From: Pengzhenrongella sp031582905
GTDB lineage: Bacteria > Actinomycetota > Actinomycetes > Actinomycetales > Cellulomonadaceae
NCBI RefSeq assembly: GCF_031582905.1
Contig: NZ_CP133990.1
Coordinates: 124,001 to 188,000 of the forward strand
DNA: 64,000 nt
Direction of reading: 5' to 3'
Shown: positions 18,363 through 28,443 of the stretch, piece by piece
How positions within the stretch are numbered: the stretch's first letter is position 1
Layout: every line of letters starts with the position of its first letter
Notes under the pieces: model-generated
What the model was told of the DNA's origin: nothing
The model's database searches: none
Seen by the model: only the letters and a program-made list of their open reading frames with translations
Translations under genes and position numbers: made by a program

Positions 18363-20216
18363 ATGCCGTCCTCGGACAGACCGGTCACCCCACCCCGCCG
18401 TGACGGCGGTGCCCCCGTCGTCTCGACGGTCTCGACCTTCCGGCGCCTGGGGCCCTTCGTCCGCCCCGTGCTCCCGCGGCTGGTCGCCGGGATGCTCTGC
18501 GCGCTCGGGGCCAGCCTCGCCGCACTCGCCGTCCCGCAGGTGCTCGAGCACCTCGTGGACGGGACGCTGCTCGACGCGCAGTCGGGCGACCGGTCCGGGC
18601 TGTGGGCCGCGGTCGGCGCGGTCCTCGCGCTCGGGGTCCTCGAGGCCGGGCTGATCTTCGCGCGTCGCGCCTTTATCCTCGTCCCCGGCACGCACGTCGA
18701 GGCACGTCTGCGGCGCACGCTGTTCGCCCACCTGCAGGACCTGCCGGTGGGCTTCCACGACCACTGGCCGGGCGGTCAGCTGCTGTCGCGGGCCATGTCC
18801 GACCTGGGGCTGCTGCGCCGCTGGCTGTCCTACGGCATCGTCATGCTCGTCGTGAACACCACGACCATCCTCGTGGGCGCGGCGCTCATGATCTCCCTCG
18901 GCGGTCCGCTCGGCCTGGTGTACCTCCTCGGCGCCGTCCCCGTCGTCGTGCTGAGCTTCCGGTTCTCGCGGCGGTACCGGGTCATCTCCCGGCTCAGCCA
19001 GGACCAGGCGGGCGACCTCGCCACGACCGTCGAGGAGTCGGTCCACGGGATCCGGGTGCTCAAGGCGTTCGGCCGCGGCAACCACGCCCTCTCCGGGTTC
19101 GCCGAGCAGGCGGGCACGCTGCGGGACACCGAGCTGCGCAAGGCCCGCACGCTGTCGACCATCTCGTTCGCGCTGTCGACGATCCCCGAGGTCGTCCTCG
19201 GGGTGTGCCTGTTCTGGGGGATCTTCCGGGTCACGCAGGGGCAGCTCGACGTGGGGGCGCTCGCCGCGTTCTTCGCGACCGCCTCGGTCGTCAACTCCCC
19301 GGTGGAGCAGGTCGGTCAGCTGCTGTCGATGACGCTCACCGCCAAGACCGCCGTGGACCGCCACTTCGAGGTCGTCGACACCGTCAACGACGTCGCCGAC
19401 CCGGCCCGTCCCGTCGAGCTGCCGCGGGACGCGGACGGCCGACCGACCGCGCGGGGTGCACTGACCTTCTCGGACGTGCGCTTCCGGCACGACGGCGCTG
19501 CCGGGCCGGGTGGCGTGCTCGACGGCGTCGACCTCGAGATCCGCGCCGGGGAGACGATGGCGCTGGTCGGGCTCACCGGTGCGGGCAAGACGACGATGGC
19601 GATGCTCGTCCCGAGGCTCTACGACGTGACGGCCGGCAGCGTGCGCATCGACGGCGTCGACGTGCGGGACATGACGCGCGGTGACCTGCGCAGCCTCGTC
19701 GCGGTCGCGTTCGAGGACGCCACCCTGTTCTCGGACACCGTCCGGGCGAACGTGCTGCTCGGTGCGCCACCGTCCGCGCGCACCGACGCGGACCTCGAGC
19801 GCGCGCTCGCCGTCGCGCAGGCGCAGTTCGTCCACGACCTGCCGCACGGCGTCGACACGCAGATCGGGGAGGAGGGGCTCGCGCTGTCCGGGGGCCAGCG
19901 TCAGCGGCTCGCGGTCGCCCGCGCCATCGCGGCGCGCCCCCGCGTGCTCGTGCTCGACGACCCGCTCTCGGCGCTCGACGTCTCGACCGAGGAGCTCGTC
20001 ACCGCGGCGCTGCGGCGCGAGGTCGAGGGCACCACGGCACTCGTCGTCGCGCACCGGCCGTCGACCGTCGCGCTGGCCGACCGGGTGGCGGTCCTCCAGG
20101 AGGGCCGGATCAGCGCGGTCGGGACCCACTCCGAGCTCGTCGCCACGCACGAGCACTACCGCTACGTCATCTCCAGCCTGGCGGAGAGCGAGCAGATGGC
20201 GCAGGTGCGGGTGTGA
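18363..20216 (+). CDS. ABC exporter half-transporter, degenerate-site subunit
   Basis: A 617-residue type IV ABC exporter subunit. Six membrane helices (about residues 30-310) precede a nucleotide-binding domain with Walker A GLTGAGKTT, signature LSGGQRQRL and the His switch VVAHRPST. Two catalytic positions are altered: the Q-loop reads AFEDATLFSD (Glu instead of Gln) and Walker B ends LDDPLSALD (Asp instead of the catalytic Glu). This is the pattern of the non-hydrolysing site in heterodimeric exporters such as BmrCD or TM287/288. The partner is the next gene, overlapping by 4 bp. Substrate unknown. Confidence 0.9.
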   Translation: MPSSDRPVTPPRRDGGAPVVSTVSTFRRLGPFVRPVLPRLVAGMLCALGASLAALAVPQVLEHLVDGTLLDAQSGDRSGLWAAVGAVLALGVLEAGLIFARRAFILVPGTHVEARLRRTLFAHLQDLPVGFHDHWPGGQLLSRAMSDLGLLRRWLSYGIVMLVVNTTTILVGAALMISLGGPLGLVYLLGAVPVVVLSFRFSRRYRVISRLSQDQAGDLATTVEESVHGIRVLKAFGRGNHALSGFAEQAGTLRDTELRKARTLSTISFALSTIPEVVLGVCLFWGIFRVTQGQLDVGALAAFFATASVVNSPVEQVGQLLSMTLTAKTAVDRHFEVVDTVNDVADPARPVELPRDADGRPTARGALTFSDVRFRHDGAAGPGGVLDGVDLEIRAGETMALVGLTGAGKTTMAMLVPRLYDVTAGSVRIDGVDVRDMTRGDLRSLVAVAFEDATLFSDTVRANVLLGAPPSARTDADLERALAVAQAQFVHDLPHGVDTQIGEEGLALSGGQRQRLAVARAIAARPRVLVLDDPLSALDVSTEELVTAALRREVEGTTALVVAHRPSTVALADRVAVLQEGRISAVGTHSELVATHEHYRYVISSLAESEQMAQVRV

Positions 20217-22134
20217 GAGCACGTCGGACGTCCGTCACCGAGCCGGTCGACGCCGCGCCGGCCACCGCGTCCGCGCGCGCCGCCGACGCCGCGCAGGCCG
20301 GGGCGGCCACGCATCCGGACCCCCGCGCGCTCGCGGGCTTCGGGGTCGCGGACGAGGAGAACAGCGACCCGGACCGCCGGCAGTCACGCAGCATCCGCCG
20401 GCGCTCGCTGCGCCTGCTGTCCTCGCTGCTCGAGTCACGACGCCCGGACTTCGCCCTCGCCGTCGTCCTCGTCGTGGTCGCGCAGGCCGCGCGCGTCGCG
20501 GGGCCGCCGCTCATCGCCCTGGGGATCGACGAGGCGCTGCCGGCGGCGCGGGACGGCGACTGGACGCGCACCGTTCTGGTCGGGGCCGCCTACGTCGCGG
20601 CGGCGGTGCTCGCGGGTGCGTGCACCGCCGGGTACATCCGCGTCGCGGCCCGGGTGAGCCAGGCCGTGCTGCTCGACCTGCGCCGGCGGGTGTTCCGCCA
20701 GACCCAGCGCCTGAGCCTGGAGTTCCACGAGTCGTACACGTCCGGGCGGATCATCTCCCGGCAGACGTCGGACCTCGAGGCGGTGCGCGAGCTGCTGGAC
20801 TCCGGGCTGACCGCACTGGTCCAGGGTGCGCTGTTCATGGTCTTCACCGGGATCACGCTGTTCGCGCTGGACTGGCGCAGCGGGCTCGTCCTCGGCGTCG
20901 CCGTCGTGCCGGTCTACCTCCTCACGCGGTGGTTCCGGAAGCGGTCGCAGCTGTACTACCGCACCTCCCGGGTCGCCTCGGCGCGGCTCATCGTCAACTT
21001 CGTCGAGACCGTGACCGGGATCCGCGCGGTGCAGGCGTTCCGGCGCGAGCGCAGCAACGACGACACCTTCGCCGAGCTGACCGAGGACTACCGGGCGGTC
21101 AACGCCCGCGCGATGGGCCTCAACGGGGTGCTCGACCCGGGGCTCGTCCTCATCGGCAACCTCACCGCCGCGACCGTGCTCGCGCTCGGCGGGATGCGCG
21201 TGCTCGACGGGACGATGGACGTCGGCGTGCTGCTCGCCGTCGTCCTGGCCACGAAGCGGTTCTTCGGCCCCGTCCAGCAGATGGCGATGTTCTACAACGC
21301 GTTCCAGTCGGCGGCCGCGGCGCTGGAGAAGATCTCCGGTCTGCTCGAGGAGGAGCCCACGATCCGCGAGCCCGCCCGTCCGGTCCCGCTGCCCCGGGCG
21401 TCGGGCGCGGTCCGCTTCGACCACGTGGCCTTCGGGTACGCCGCGGGCACGACCGTCCTGCCGGACCTCCACCTCGACATCCCGGCCGGTCAGACCGTCG
21501 CCGTCGTCGGGCAGACCGGCTCGGGCAAGTCCACGCTCGCCAAGCTCCTGTCCCGGTTCTACGACGTCACGGACGGCCGGATCACGCTCGACGGCGTCGA
21601 CCTGCGCGACATCCCCACGGCGGACCTGCGCCGCGCCGTCGTCATGGTGACCCAGGAGGCGTACCTGTTCTCCGGCAGCGTCCGGGACAACATCGCGCTC
21701 GCGAGGCCGACCGCGACCGACGAGGAGATCGTCCGGGCGGCCCGGGCCGTGGGCGCGCACGACTTCATCACCGCGCTGCCCGACGGCTACGACACCGACC
21801 TCAACAAGCGCGGCGGGCGCGTCTCGGCCGGGCAGCGCCAGCTCATCTCGTTCGCCCGGGCGTTCCTCGCCGACCCCGCGGTGCTCATCCTCGACGAGGC
21901 CACCAGCTCGCTGGACATCCCGGGGAGCGGCTCGTGCAGCACGGCCTGCAGACCCTGCTCGCCGACCGGACGGCCGTGATCATCGCGCACCGCCTCTCCA
22001 CGCTCGCCATCGCCGACCGCGTGCTCGTGATGTCCGACGGGCGGGTCGTGGAGGACGGCACCCCGGCCGAGCTCGTCGGCGGCAGCGGCCGGTTCGCCGC
22101 CATGCACGCGGCCTGGCGCGACTCGCTGGTGTAG
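20213..22134 (+). CDS. ABC exporter half-transporter, canonical-site subunit (frame broken at 21922-21925)
   Basis: Partner of the preceding gene. An Ala-rich N-terminal extension (about 60 residues) leads into six membrane helices and a nucleotide-binding domain with Walker A GQTGSGKST, a normal Q-loop VTQEAYLFSG, signature VSAGQRQL and catalytic Walker B LILDEATSSLD. The last part, with the His switch IAHRLST, is in another frame because GGGG should be GGGGG; restored length is 640 residues. GTG 20213 overlaps the previous TGA, so the two subunits are translated together, as expected for a heterodimer. Confidence 0.9.
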
Positions 22135-22149
22135 GGCGTCGGCCGCGGC

Positions 22150-23787
22150 TCAGTGCGGGCCGGCCGCGGCCGCCCCGGCCGCGAGGACGGGGCGCGCGGG
22201 CGCATCGGCGGGTGGCGGGGCGCCGTCACGGTCGGGGCCGGCCGGTGGGTCGGTCCGGTGCAGCCACTCGAGGATGCCGCACACGGCGTCGGTGCAGCCG
22301 CCGCACCCGGTCGTCGCGCGCGAGGCGTGGGCGACCTCCTCGACCGTGCGAGCCCCCGCACGCCAGTGCCCGACCAGGTCGCCCTTGGTGACCCCGTTGC
22401 AGCGGCAGATGGTCGTGCGGTCCGGCATGAGCGTCGGCGACGGGTCGGACGCGGCGTCACCCGCACCGGCCAGCGGACCGAGCAGGAGGTAGGCGGGGTC
22501 CCGCGGGGTGGGGGTGCGCCGGGTGTACGCAGCGGTGAGGGAGGCCGCGACGGAGCCGGCACCCACGCACGTCGCCCCGACGACGACGCCGTCGGCCACC
22601 ACCACCTCGACGTGCCGCCCGGCGCCGGGGTCGCTGAGCCGGACGCAGCGGTGACCGGTCGGCGCCTCGCCCCGCCCCGCGCCGACACCCATCGTGACGA
22701 CCTCCAGGCCGGACGCCTTGAGTCGCACGACGTCCGTGCCCGGGGCGCCGGGGCTGCCCGGACCGACCGCACCGACCGGGTTGCCGGCACCGACCGCACC
22801 GCCGGGGCCACCGGCGCCGCTCGGGACGCCCGGGCGGTCCGGTGCCGGTCCGGACGGACGGGTCGCTCGGTCGGCGAGGTGGGCCGCGAGCCGACGTGCC
22901 TGCTCCCAGCCCTGGGCGATGAGACCGCTCGCGCCCTCGGGCGGCTCGGCGCAGTCGCCGATCGCGTGGATCGCGGGGTCCGCGGTCGCCCCGTCGGGGT
23001 CCACGAGCACGCCGCGGCGCACCGGCAGGCCGGCAGCCTCCGCGAGGCCGGCCTCCGGGACCGTCCCGGCGGTGAGGACGAGCAGGTCGGCCGGCAGCCG
23101 CTCACCGTCGGCCAGGACGAGCGCGCGCAGACGGCCGTCGGGGCCGGCGTCGACCCCGACGGCCCTCGCGTCGACGCGGTGCTCGATGCCCAGGCCGGCC
23201 AGGCCGTGGGCGACCGCCTGTGCGGCCGCAGCGTCCAGCTGGCGGTCCATGACGTGACCACCACCGTGCACGACCGTGACCGCCAGCCCCCGGCGGGCCA
23301 GCCCGCACGCCGTCTCCAGACCCAGGACGCCGCCGCCGAGGACGACCGCCCGGCCTGCGTTGACGGTCGCCGCGACGATCTCCCGGGCGTCGTCGAGCGT
23401 GCGCAGCGCGTGCACCCCGCCCGGGAGGCCGGCGTCCGGGTCGATCCCGATGAGCCGGGGCACCCGGGCGCGCGCCCCGGTCGCCAGGACGAGCGCGTCG
23501 TACGGGACGAGGTCCCCGGCGCCGGTCGTCACCGTGCGGGCGTCGCGGTCGACGGACGTGGCGACGGCGCCCGGGTGCACCGTGACCCCGGGGAGCGACG
23601 TGCGGGGCAGGGTGAGCGACGCGACGTCGACCCGGCCGGCGACGACCTCGCTGAGCAGCACCCGGTTGTACGGCTCGTACTCCTCCGCGCCGAGCACGGT
23701 GACGCGTGCGCCGGCGTCGCGCCGGGCCAGCTCCTCGACGAAGCGGGAGCCGACCATCCCGTGGCCGACCACGACGACGCGCGTCAC
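22150..23787 (-). CDS. Assimilatory nitrate reductase electron-transfer protein (FAD and 2Fe-2S)
   Basis: A 545-residue NAD(P)H-dependent flavoprotein resembling the N-terminal half of NirB and the Klebsiella NasC / Bacillus NasB type. FAD and NAD dinucleotide folds occur at residues 5-30 (VVVGHGMVGSRF) and about 147-170 (VVLGGGVLGLETA); AIHAIGDCAE closes the FAD site. A BFD-like [2Fe-2S] module near residues 455-505 has CRC and CGGC. Between them is a Gly/Pro/Ala-rich linker (about 312-355). It is last in the narK-nasA operon and its start overlaps the nasA stop by 4 bp. It probably passes electrons to NasA. Confidence 0.88.
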   Translation of the reverse strand: MTRVVVVGHGMVGSRFVEELARRDAGARVTVLGAEEYEPYNRVLLSEVVAGRVDVASLTLPRTSLPGVTVHPGAVATSVDRDARTVTTGAGDLVPYDALVLATGARARVPRLIGIDPDAGLPGGVHALRTLDDAREIVAATVNAGRAVVLGGGVLGLETACGLARRGLAVTVVHGGGHVMDRQLDAAAAQAVAHGLAGLGIEHRVDARAVGVDAGPDGRLRALVLADGERLPADLLVLTAGTVPEAGLAEAAGLPVRRGVLVDPDGATADPAIHAIGDCAEPPEGASGLIAQGWEQARRLAAHLADRATRPSGPAPDRPGVPSGAGGPGGAVGAGNPVGAVGPGSPGAPGTDVVRLKASGLEVVTMGVGAGRGEAPTGHRCVRLSDPGAGRHVEVVVADGVVVGATCVGAGSVAASLTAAYTRRTPTPRDPAYLLLGPLAGAGDAASDPSPTLMPDRTTICRCNGVTKGDLVGHWRAGARTVEEVAHASRATTGCGGCTDAVCGILEWLHRTDPPAGPDRDGAPPPADAPARPVLAAGAAAAGPH

Positions 23788-26016
23788 CGCGCCACCGCCA
23801 CGCCCGTGCGCACCGTGCGCGCCCTGCCCGGGTCAGCCTCGCCGTGCGCCGCCGTCCCGCCCGGCGGCGCCGCGTCGGCCGCCCGCACGTCGACGGCGCA
23901 CACCTTGAACTCCGGCATCCCGGAGACCGGGTCCGTCGCGTCGCTCGTGACCCGGTTCGCGCTGCCGTCACCGGACCAGTGGAACGGCATGAAGACGACG
24001 TCCGGCCGGGCGGTGCCCGTCACGTGCGCGACGGCGACCGCGGACCCGCGGGACGACGTGACGCGCACGGGGTCGCCGTCGGCCACGCCGATGCGGTCGG
24101 CGAGCAGTGGGTGCAGCTCGGCGAACGGTTCGGGTTGCGCGGTCGCCAGCGCCGGCACCCGCCGGGTCTGGGCGCCGGACTGGTAGTGCTGCAGCACCCG
24201 CCCGGTGACGAGGTAGACGGGCGCGTCGGGGCGCAGGTCGTCGGCGGGGCCGTGGTGGTCGACGGCGACCATGCGGGCGCGGCCGTCCGCGGTCGGGAAG
24301 CCGTCGGCGAACAGCCGCGGGGTGCCGGGGTGCGGTGCGGCGCCGTCGGGGGTCGCGGGGCAGGGCCAGAAGGGGCCGTCGTCCCCGGCGGCGGTCGCGG
24401 CGTCGAGGCGGGCGTGGCTCAGCCCGCTGTAGTCCGCGGGCCCGCCGGCACTGGCCCGCGCGAGCTCGTCGAACACCTCGGCGGGGTCGGTCGGGAAGCC
24501 GCGGTGCACGCCGAGGCGTGCGGCGAGGTCGTGCAGGACCTCGAGCTCCGAGCGCACGCCGGCGGGCGCTGGCAGAGCGCGACGGCGGCGCAGCACGCGC
24601 CCCTCGAGCGACGTCATGGTCCCCTCCTCCTCGGCCCACTGGGTGACCGGCAGGACGACGTCCGCCAGTGCGGCGGTCTCCGACGGCACGAGGTCGCAGA
24701 CGACGAGCAGGTCCAGCGCGGCGAGACGGTCCCGGACCGGGCCGGCGTTCGGTGCGCTGACCACGACGTTGCTGCCGTGCACGAGGAGCGCGCGGGGGCC
24801 GTCCGGCGTGCCGAGGCGACGCAGCAGCTCGACGGCGGGGATGCCCGGGCCGGGCAGGTCCTCCGCGTCCACCCCCCACACGCCGGCGACGTGCGCACGT
24901 GCGGCCGGGTCGTCGATCCGCCGGTAGCCGGGCAGCTGGTCGGACTTCTGGCCGTGCTCACGCCCGCCCTGACCGTTGCCCTGGCCCGTCACCGCGCCGT
25001 AGCCGCTCCCCGTCCGGCTGGGCAGGCCGAGCGCCAGGGCGAGGTTGATGGCTGCGGTCACCGTCGCGGTGCCCTGGGTGCTCTGCTCGGCGCCGCGTCC
25101 GGTCAGGACGTACGCCCCACGGCCGCCGTGGACCGGAGCGGCGGCCGCGAGCAGCCGGGCGACGCGGCGCAGCTCGTCCGCCGGGACCCCGCACACGGCC
25201 TCCGCACGCTCCGGCCACCACGCGGCGACGCTGCGCCGGACGTCGTCGGCGCCGGACGTCCGGGTGTCGAGGTAGGCGGTGTCCGCCAGCCCCTCGGCCC
25301 ACACGACGTGCAGCAGGGCGAGCAGCACGACGAGGTCGGTCCCGGGCACGGCCTGCAGGTGCACGCCGGCGCCGTCGTCGGTCAGGGCCGCCGTCGCCGA
25401 CCGGCGCGGGTCGACGACGACGAGGCCACCGGCGGCCCGCGCCCCGGCGAGGTGCGCCGACGACGGCGGCATCGTCTCGGCGACGTTGCTGCCCAGCAGG
25501 AGCACCGCCCCCGCGCCGCCGAGGTCGGCGAGCGGGAACGGCAGCCCGCGGTCGACCCCGAACGCCCGGTTGGCGCCCGCCGCGGCGCTGGCCATGCAGA
25601 ACCGGCCGTTGTAGTCGATGAACGGCGTCCGCAGCACGACCCGGGCGAACTTGCCCAGCGCGTACGCCTTCTCGTTCGTCAGCCCGCCCCCGCCGAAGAC
25701 GGCGACCGCCCCGGCGCCGTGCTCGGCCTGCAGGGCCTGGATGCGGTCCGCGACGACGTCGAGCGCGGCGTCCCAGGTCGCCGGGTGCAGCTCGCCGTCG
25801 GCCCCCCGCACGAGGGGCTGGTGAGCCGGTCCGGGGCCCGCAGCACCTGGGCGCTGGTCCAGCCCTTCTGGCACAGCCCGCCGCGGTTGGTCGGGAACTG
25901 CCGCCCGGTGACGGTGAGGGGGCGCCGACCTCACGGGCGGCGGCGTCGGGCGGGGTCAGCGTCATGGCGCACTGGAGGGCGCAGTACGGGCAGTGGGTCG
26001 CGGTGGCGGGCGGCAC
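23784..26016 (-). CDS. nasA: Assimilatory nitrate reductase catalytic subunit (two frame breaks)
   Basis: Molybdopterin bis-MGD enzyme that reduces nitrate to nitrite in the cytoplasm. An N-terminal [4Fe-4S] site is seen as CPYCALQC and, later, GGLCQKGW. Downstream are YNGRFCMASA, LLLGSNVAET and the C-terminal cofactor domain with LVTGRVLQHYQSGAQT. Between the first two cysteine motifs one C is missing at 25918-25922 (minus strand), and a second at 25814-25817; both restored give 744 residues. Each break is a run of C one base short. Its stop overlaps the next gene by 4 bp, and it begins directly at the narK stop. Confidence 0.9.
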
Positions 26017-27417
26017 TCAGATCCCCGCCGCGCTCATCGCGGCGCCGCGCCGCCGGTAGACCGCCCACGTGGTGGCGGCCATCACGAGGTAGAGGCCGAC
26101 GAAGGCGACCAGGGCGGGCTGCAGGCTGCCCGCGACGTCGTTCGACACCGCGAAGCCGCGCGGGATGAGGAACCCGCCGAACGCGCCCACCGCACCGGCG
26201 ATCCCGATGCACCCCGCGGCGGCCTTGCGGCTGCGTGCCGTGCGCTCGGGGGTGGTGGCGCCGACCCGGAAGACCGCCGGGATCATCCGGTAGGTCGCCC
26301 CGTTGCCCACACCCGTCGCCACGAACAGGACGAGGAACGAGGCGAGGAACATCGGGAAGCTCGACGCCCGCAGGGCGGCGGCGGCGCCCAGACCCGCGAC
26401 GGCCATGGTCCCGAACGCGGCGATCGTCATCCGCGCCCCGCCCCAGCGGTCGGCCAGCATGCCGCCCGCCGGGCGGGCCAACGAGCCGACGAGCGCACCG
26501 AGGAACGCGACGCTCAGCCCGACCTCGGGGAACTGGTTGTTCAGCAGCGTGGGGAAGGCGCCGGAGTAGCCGATGAACGAGCCGAAGGTCCCGATGTAGA
26601 GGAACGAGATGATCCAGGTGTGCCGGTTGCCCGCGGCGGCACCGAACGCCCGGAAGTCGGCCTTCGCCGCGGTGAGGTTGTGCATGGTGCGCCACGCCAG
26701 GACCGCGGCGCACAGGACGAGCGGGATGAACATCAGGCCGGCGCGCTGCAGCTGCAGGCCGGCGGCGGAGACGATGACGATCGGGACCGCGAGCTGGACC
26801 GCCGCGGTGCCGAGGTTGCCGCCGGCGGCGTTGAGGCCCAGCGCCTTGCCCTTCTCCCGCTCGGGGTAGAAGAACGAGATGTTCGCCATCGAGGACGCGA
26901 AGTTGCCGCCGCCGAGCCCGGCGAGCGCGGCGACGACGAGCAGCGTCCCGAAGGGCGTCTCCGGCCGGCTGACCACGAACGCGAGCGCGCTCGCCGGCAG
27001 GAGCAGCAGCAGCGCCGAGACGACCGTCCAGTTGCGGCCGCCGAGGAGTGGGACGGCGAACGTGTACGGGATGCGCAGCGTCGCGCCGACGAGGCTCGGC
27101 ACCGCGATGAGCCAGAACTGCTGGTCGATGCTGAGCGCGAAGCCGGCCGCGCCGAGCTGGGGGACGACGATGCTCCACGACGCCCACACCGCGAAGCCGA
27201 GGAACTCGGCGACGATCGACGGCACGAGGTTCTGCCGGGCGATGCGTCGGCCGCCGGCGGCCCAGAACCCGGCGTCCTCCGGCTCCCAGTGGTCGATCCA
27301 CCGGCCCCGCCGGACGACGGGGCCGACGTCCGTGCCGACGGCGACGGTGTCGACCGTCGGGCTGTCGATCGTCGTGGTGCCGCTCGTGATCGCGGTCGAT
27401 CCGTGCTGTGCCGTCAT
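26017..27417 (-). CDS. narK: Nitrate/nitrite transporter, NarK type (MFS)
   Basis: A 466-residue MFS carrier with 12 membrane helices. The two nitrate signatures are present: GGGNFASSMANISFFYP in the fifth helix region, and VGNGATYRMIP in the eleventh. Charged substrate-binding Arg residues flank them. A hydrophilic N-terminal segment of about 60 residues is longer than usual. It is the first gene of a three-gene nitrate operon. The 180-bp region upstream (27418-27598) holds a TAGCGT hexamer near 27490 that might be a -10 box; I could not make out a full GlnR box. Confidence 0.93.
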   Translation of the reverse strand: MTAQHGSTAITSGTTTIDSPTVDTVAVGTDVGPVVRRGRWIDHWEPEDAGFWAAGGRRIARQNLVPSIVAEFLGFAVWASWSIVVPQLGAAGFALSIDQQFWLIAVPSLVGATLRIPYTFAVPLLGGRNWTVVSALLLLLPASALAFVVSRPETPFGTLLVVAALAGLGGGNFASSMANISFFYPEREKGKALGLNAAGGNLGTAAVQLAVPIVIVSAAGLQLQRAGLMFIPLVLCAAVLAWRTMHNLTAAKADFRAFGAAAGNRHTWIISFLYIGTFGSFIGYSGAFPTLLNNQFPEVGLSVAFLGALVGSLARPAGGMLADRWGGARMTIAAFGTMAVAGLGAAAALRASSFPMFLASFLVLFVATGVGNGATYRMIPAVFRVGATTPERTARSRKAAAGCIGIAGAVGAFGGFLIPRGFAVSNDVAGSLQPALVAFVGLYLVMAATTWAVYRRRGAAMSAAGI

Positions 27418-27598
27418 CGCTGCCCTCCCGCCTCGCCGCCCGTCGGAACGGGCCGCGCGGGCGCCCGGCGGCGCCCCCTGTGGTGCCCACGACGCTAGGG
27501 AGCGGGTGTTTCGGGCGACCGTGCCGGGGCGTTAAGGGTCTGCGACCGACATCGCACGGTCGGGAAGCGGAGGCTGTGAGATCGACGCGCGCCGGAGG

Positions 27599-28063
27599 TC
27601 AGGGGGCGCCGTCGAACCCGAGCTGGCGCCACGCCTCGTACACCGCGATGGACGCCGAGCTCGTGAGGTTGAGGGACCGGCGTCCGGCGAGCATGGGGAT
27701 GCGGACGGCGTCGGCGATGCGCGGGTCGGCGAGGACGTCGTCGGGCAGGCCGGTGGGCTCCGGACCGAAGAGCAGGACGTCGTCGGGCCGGTAGGCGACG
27801 TCGGTGTAGACGGTGGTGGCGCGCGTGGTGAAGGCGAGCACGCGGGCGTCGCCGAGGGCCGCCCACGCGGCCGCGAGGTCGGCGTGCACGACGACGTGCG
27901 CGAGGTCGTGGTAGTCCAGGCCGGCGCGGCGCAGCTTGGGCTCGGACAGGTCGAACCCGAGCGGCTCCACGAGGTGCAGCTCGGCACCGGTGACGGCGGC
28001 CAGCCGGATCGCGTTGCCGGTGTTCTGCGGGATGCGGGGCTCGAAGAAGAGGATGCGGACCAC
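27599..28063 (-). CDS. trmL: tRNA (cytidine/uridine-34-2'-O)-methyltransferase
   Basis: A 154-residue SPOUT methyltransferase that modifies the wobble base of tRNA-Leu. Family motifs are EPRIPQNTGNAIRLA at the N-terminus, LFGPEPTGLPD forming part of the SAM knot, and MLAGRRSLNLTSSASIAVYE at the C-terminus. The GTG start at 28063 gives the standard N-terminus VVRILFFEP; the frame stays open further upstream but with unrelated residues. It is divergent from the small gene at 28131. Confidence 0.93.
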   Translation of the reverse strand: MVRILFFEPRIPQNTGNAIRLAAVTGAELHLVEPLGFDLSEPKLRRAGLDYHDLAHVVVHADLAAAWAALGDARVLAFTTRATTVYTDVAYRPDDVLLFGPEPTGLPDDVLADPRIADAVRIPMLAGRRSLNLTSSASIAVYEAWRQLGFDGAP

Positions 28064-28130
28064 CCGAGGATGGTGCCACCCCGGCGTGCACCTGCGGCGT
28101 GACCACGGTGCAGGCGCGAGGATGGAGGGC

Positions 28131-28352
28131 ATGAGCACGATCGGCATCCAGCAAGAGCCCTGCCCGTCACGGTCTCCCGACGGTGACCCGTGCATGCGCG
28201 CCGCGGCGCACCTGGACCCGCACCGGCGCGACACCGACGGACGCCGGTGGACCGGCGGGGTCTACCGTCCGGCGGCCTGGGCCGCCGGGTACGTGCCCCA
28301 CCAGAGCAGTGCCCACCACAGCTCGCCGGCCCACTTCAGGTCTTACCGCTGA
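28131..28352 (+). CDS. Small Cys/His-containing hypothetical protein
   Basis: A 73-residue ORF from ATG 28131, preceded by GGAGGG. It contains CPSRSPDGDPC followed by HLDPHRRD and a Trp/Gly segment, then a His/Ser-rich end. The two Cys and two His could form a metal site. I do not recognise a family. It is flanked by trmL (divergent) and an aldo/keto reductase on the same strand. Start choice and reality are moderately supported by the ribosome-binding site. Confidence 0.55.
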   Translation: MSTIGIQQEPCPSRSPDGDPCMRAAAHLDPHRRDTDGRRWTGGVYRPAAWAAGYVPHQSSAHHSSPAHFRSYR

Positions 28353-28443
28353 GCGCCCGGTCCGCGCGGCGCCGACCCGGCGCGCCGCCCGTGACCCGGG
28401 TCGGGCACTACGCTGGCGGCCGCTCCCACCGAGAGGACTGTCG

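Noticed and set aside
17127..20222. A 1031-codon minus-strand open frame
   Set aside because: Runs antisense across clpC and an ABC exporter gene through a strong terminator; no family features.
27418..27560. GlnR box upstream of narK
   Set aside because: TTAAC and GAAAC half-sites exist on the minus strand (around 27510-27535), but their spacing is one base off the known pattern and the intermediate half-site is poor.
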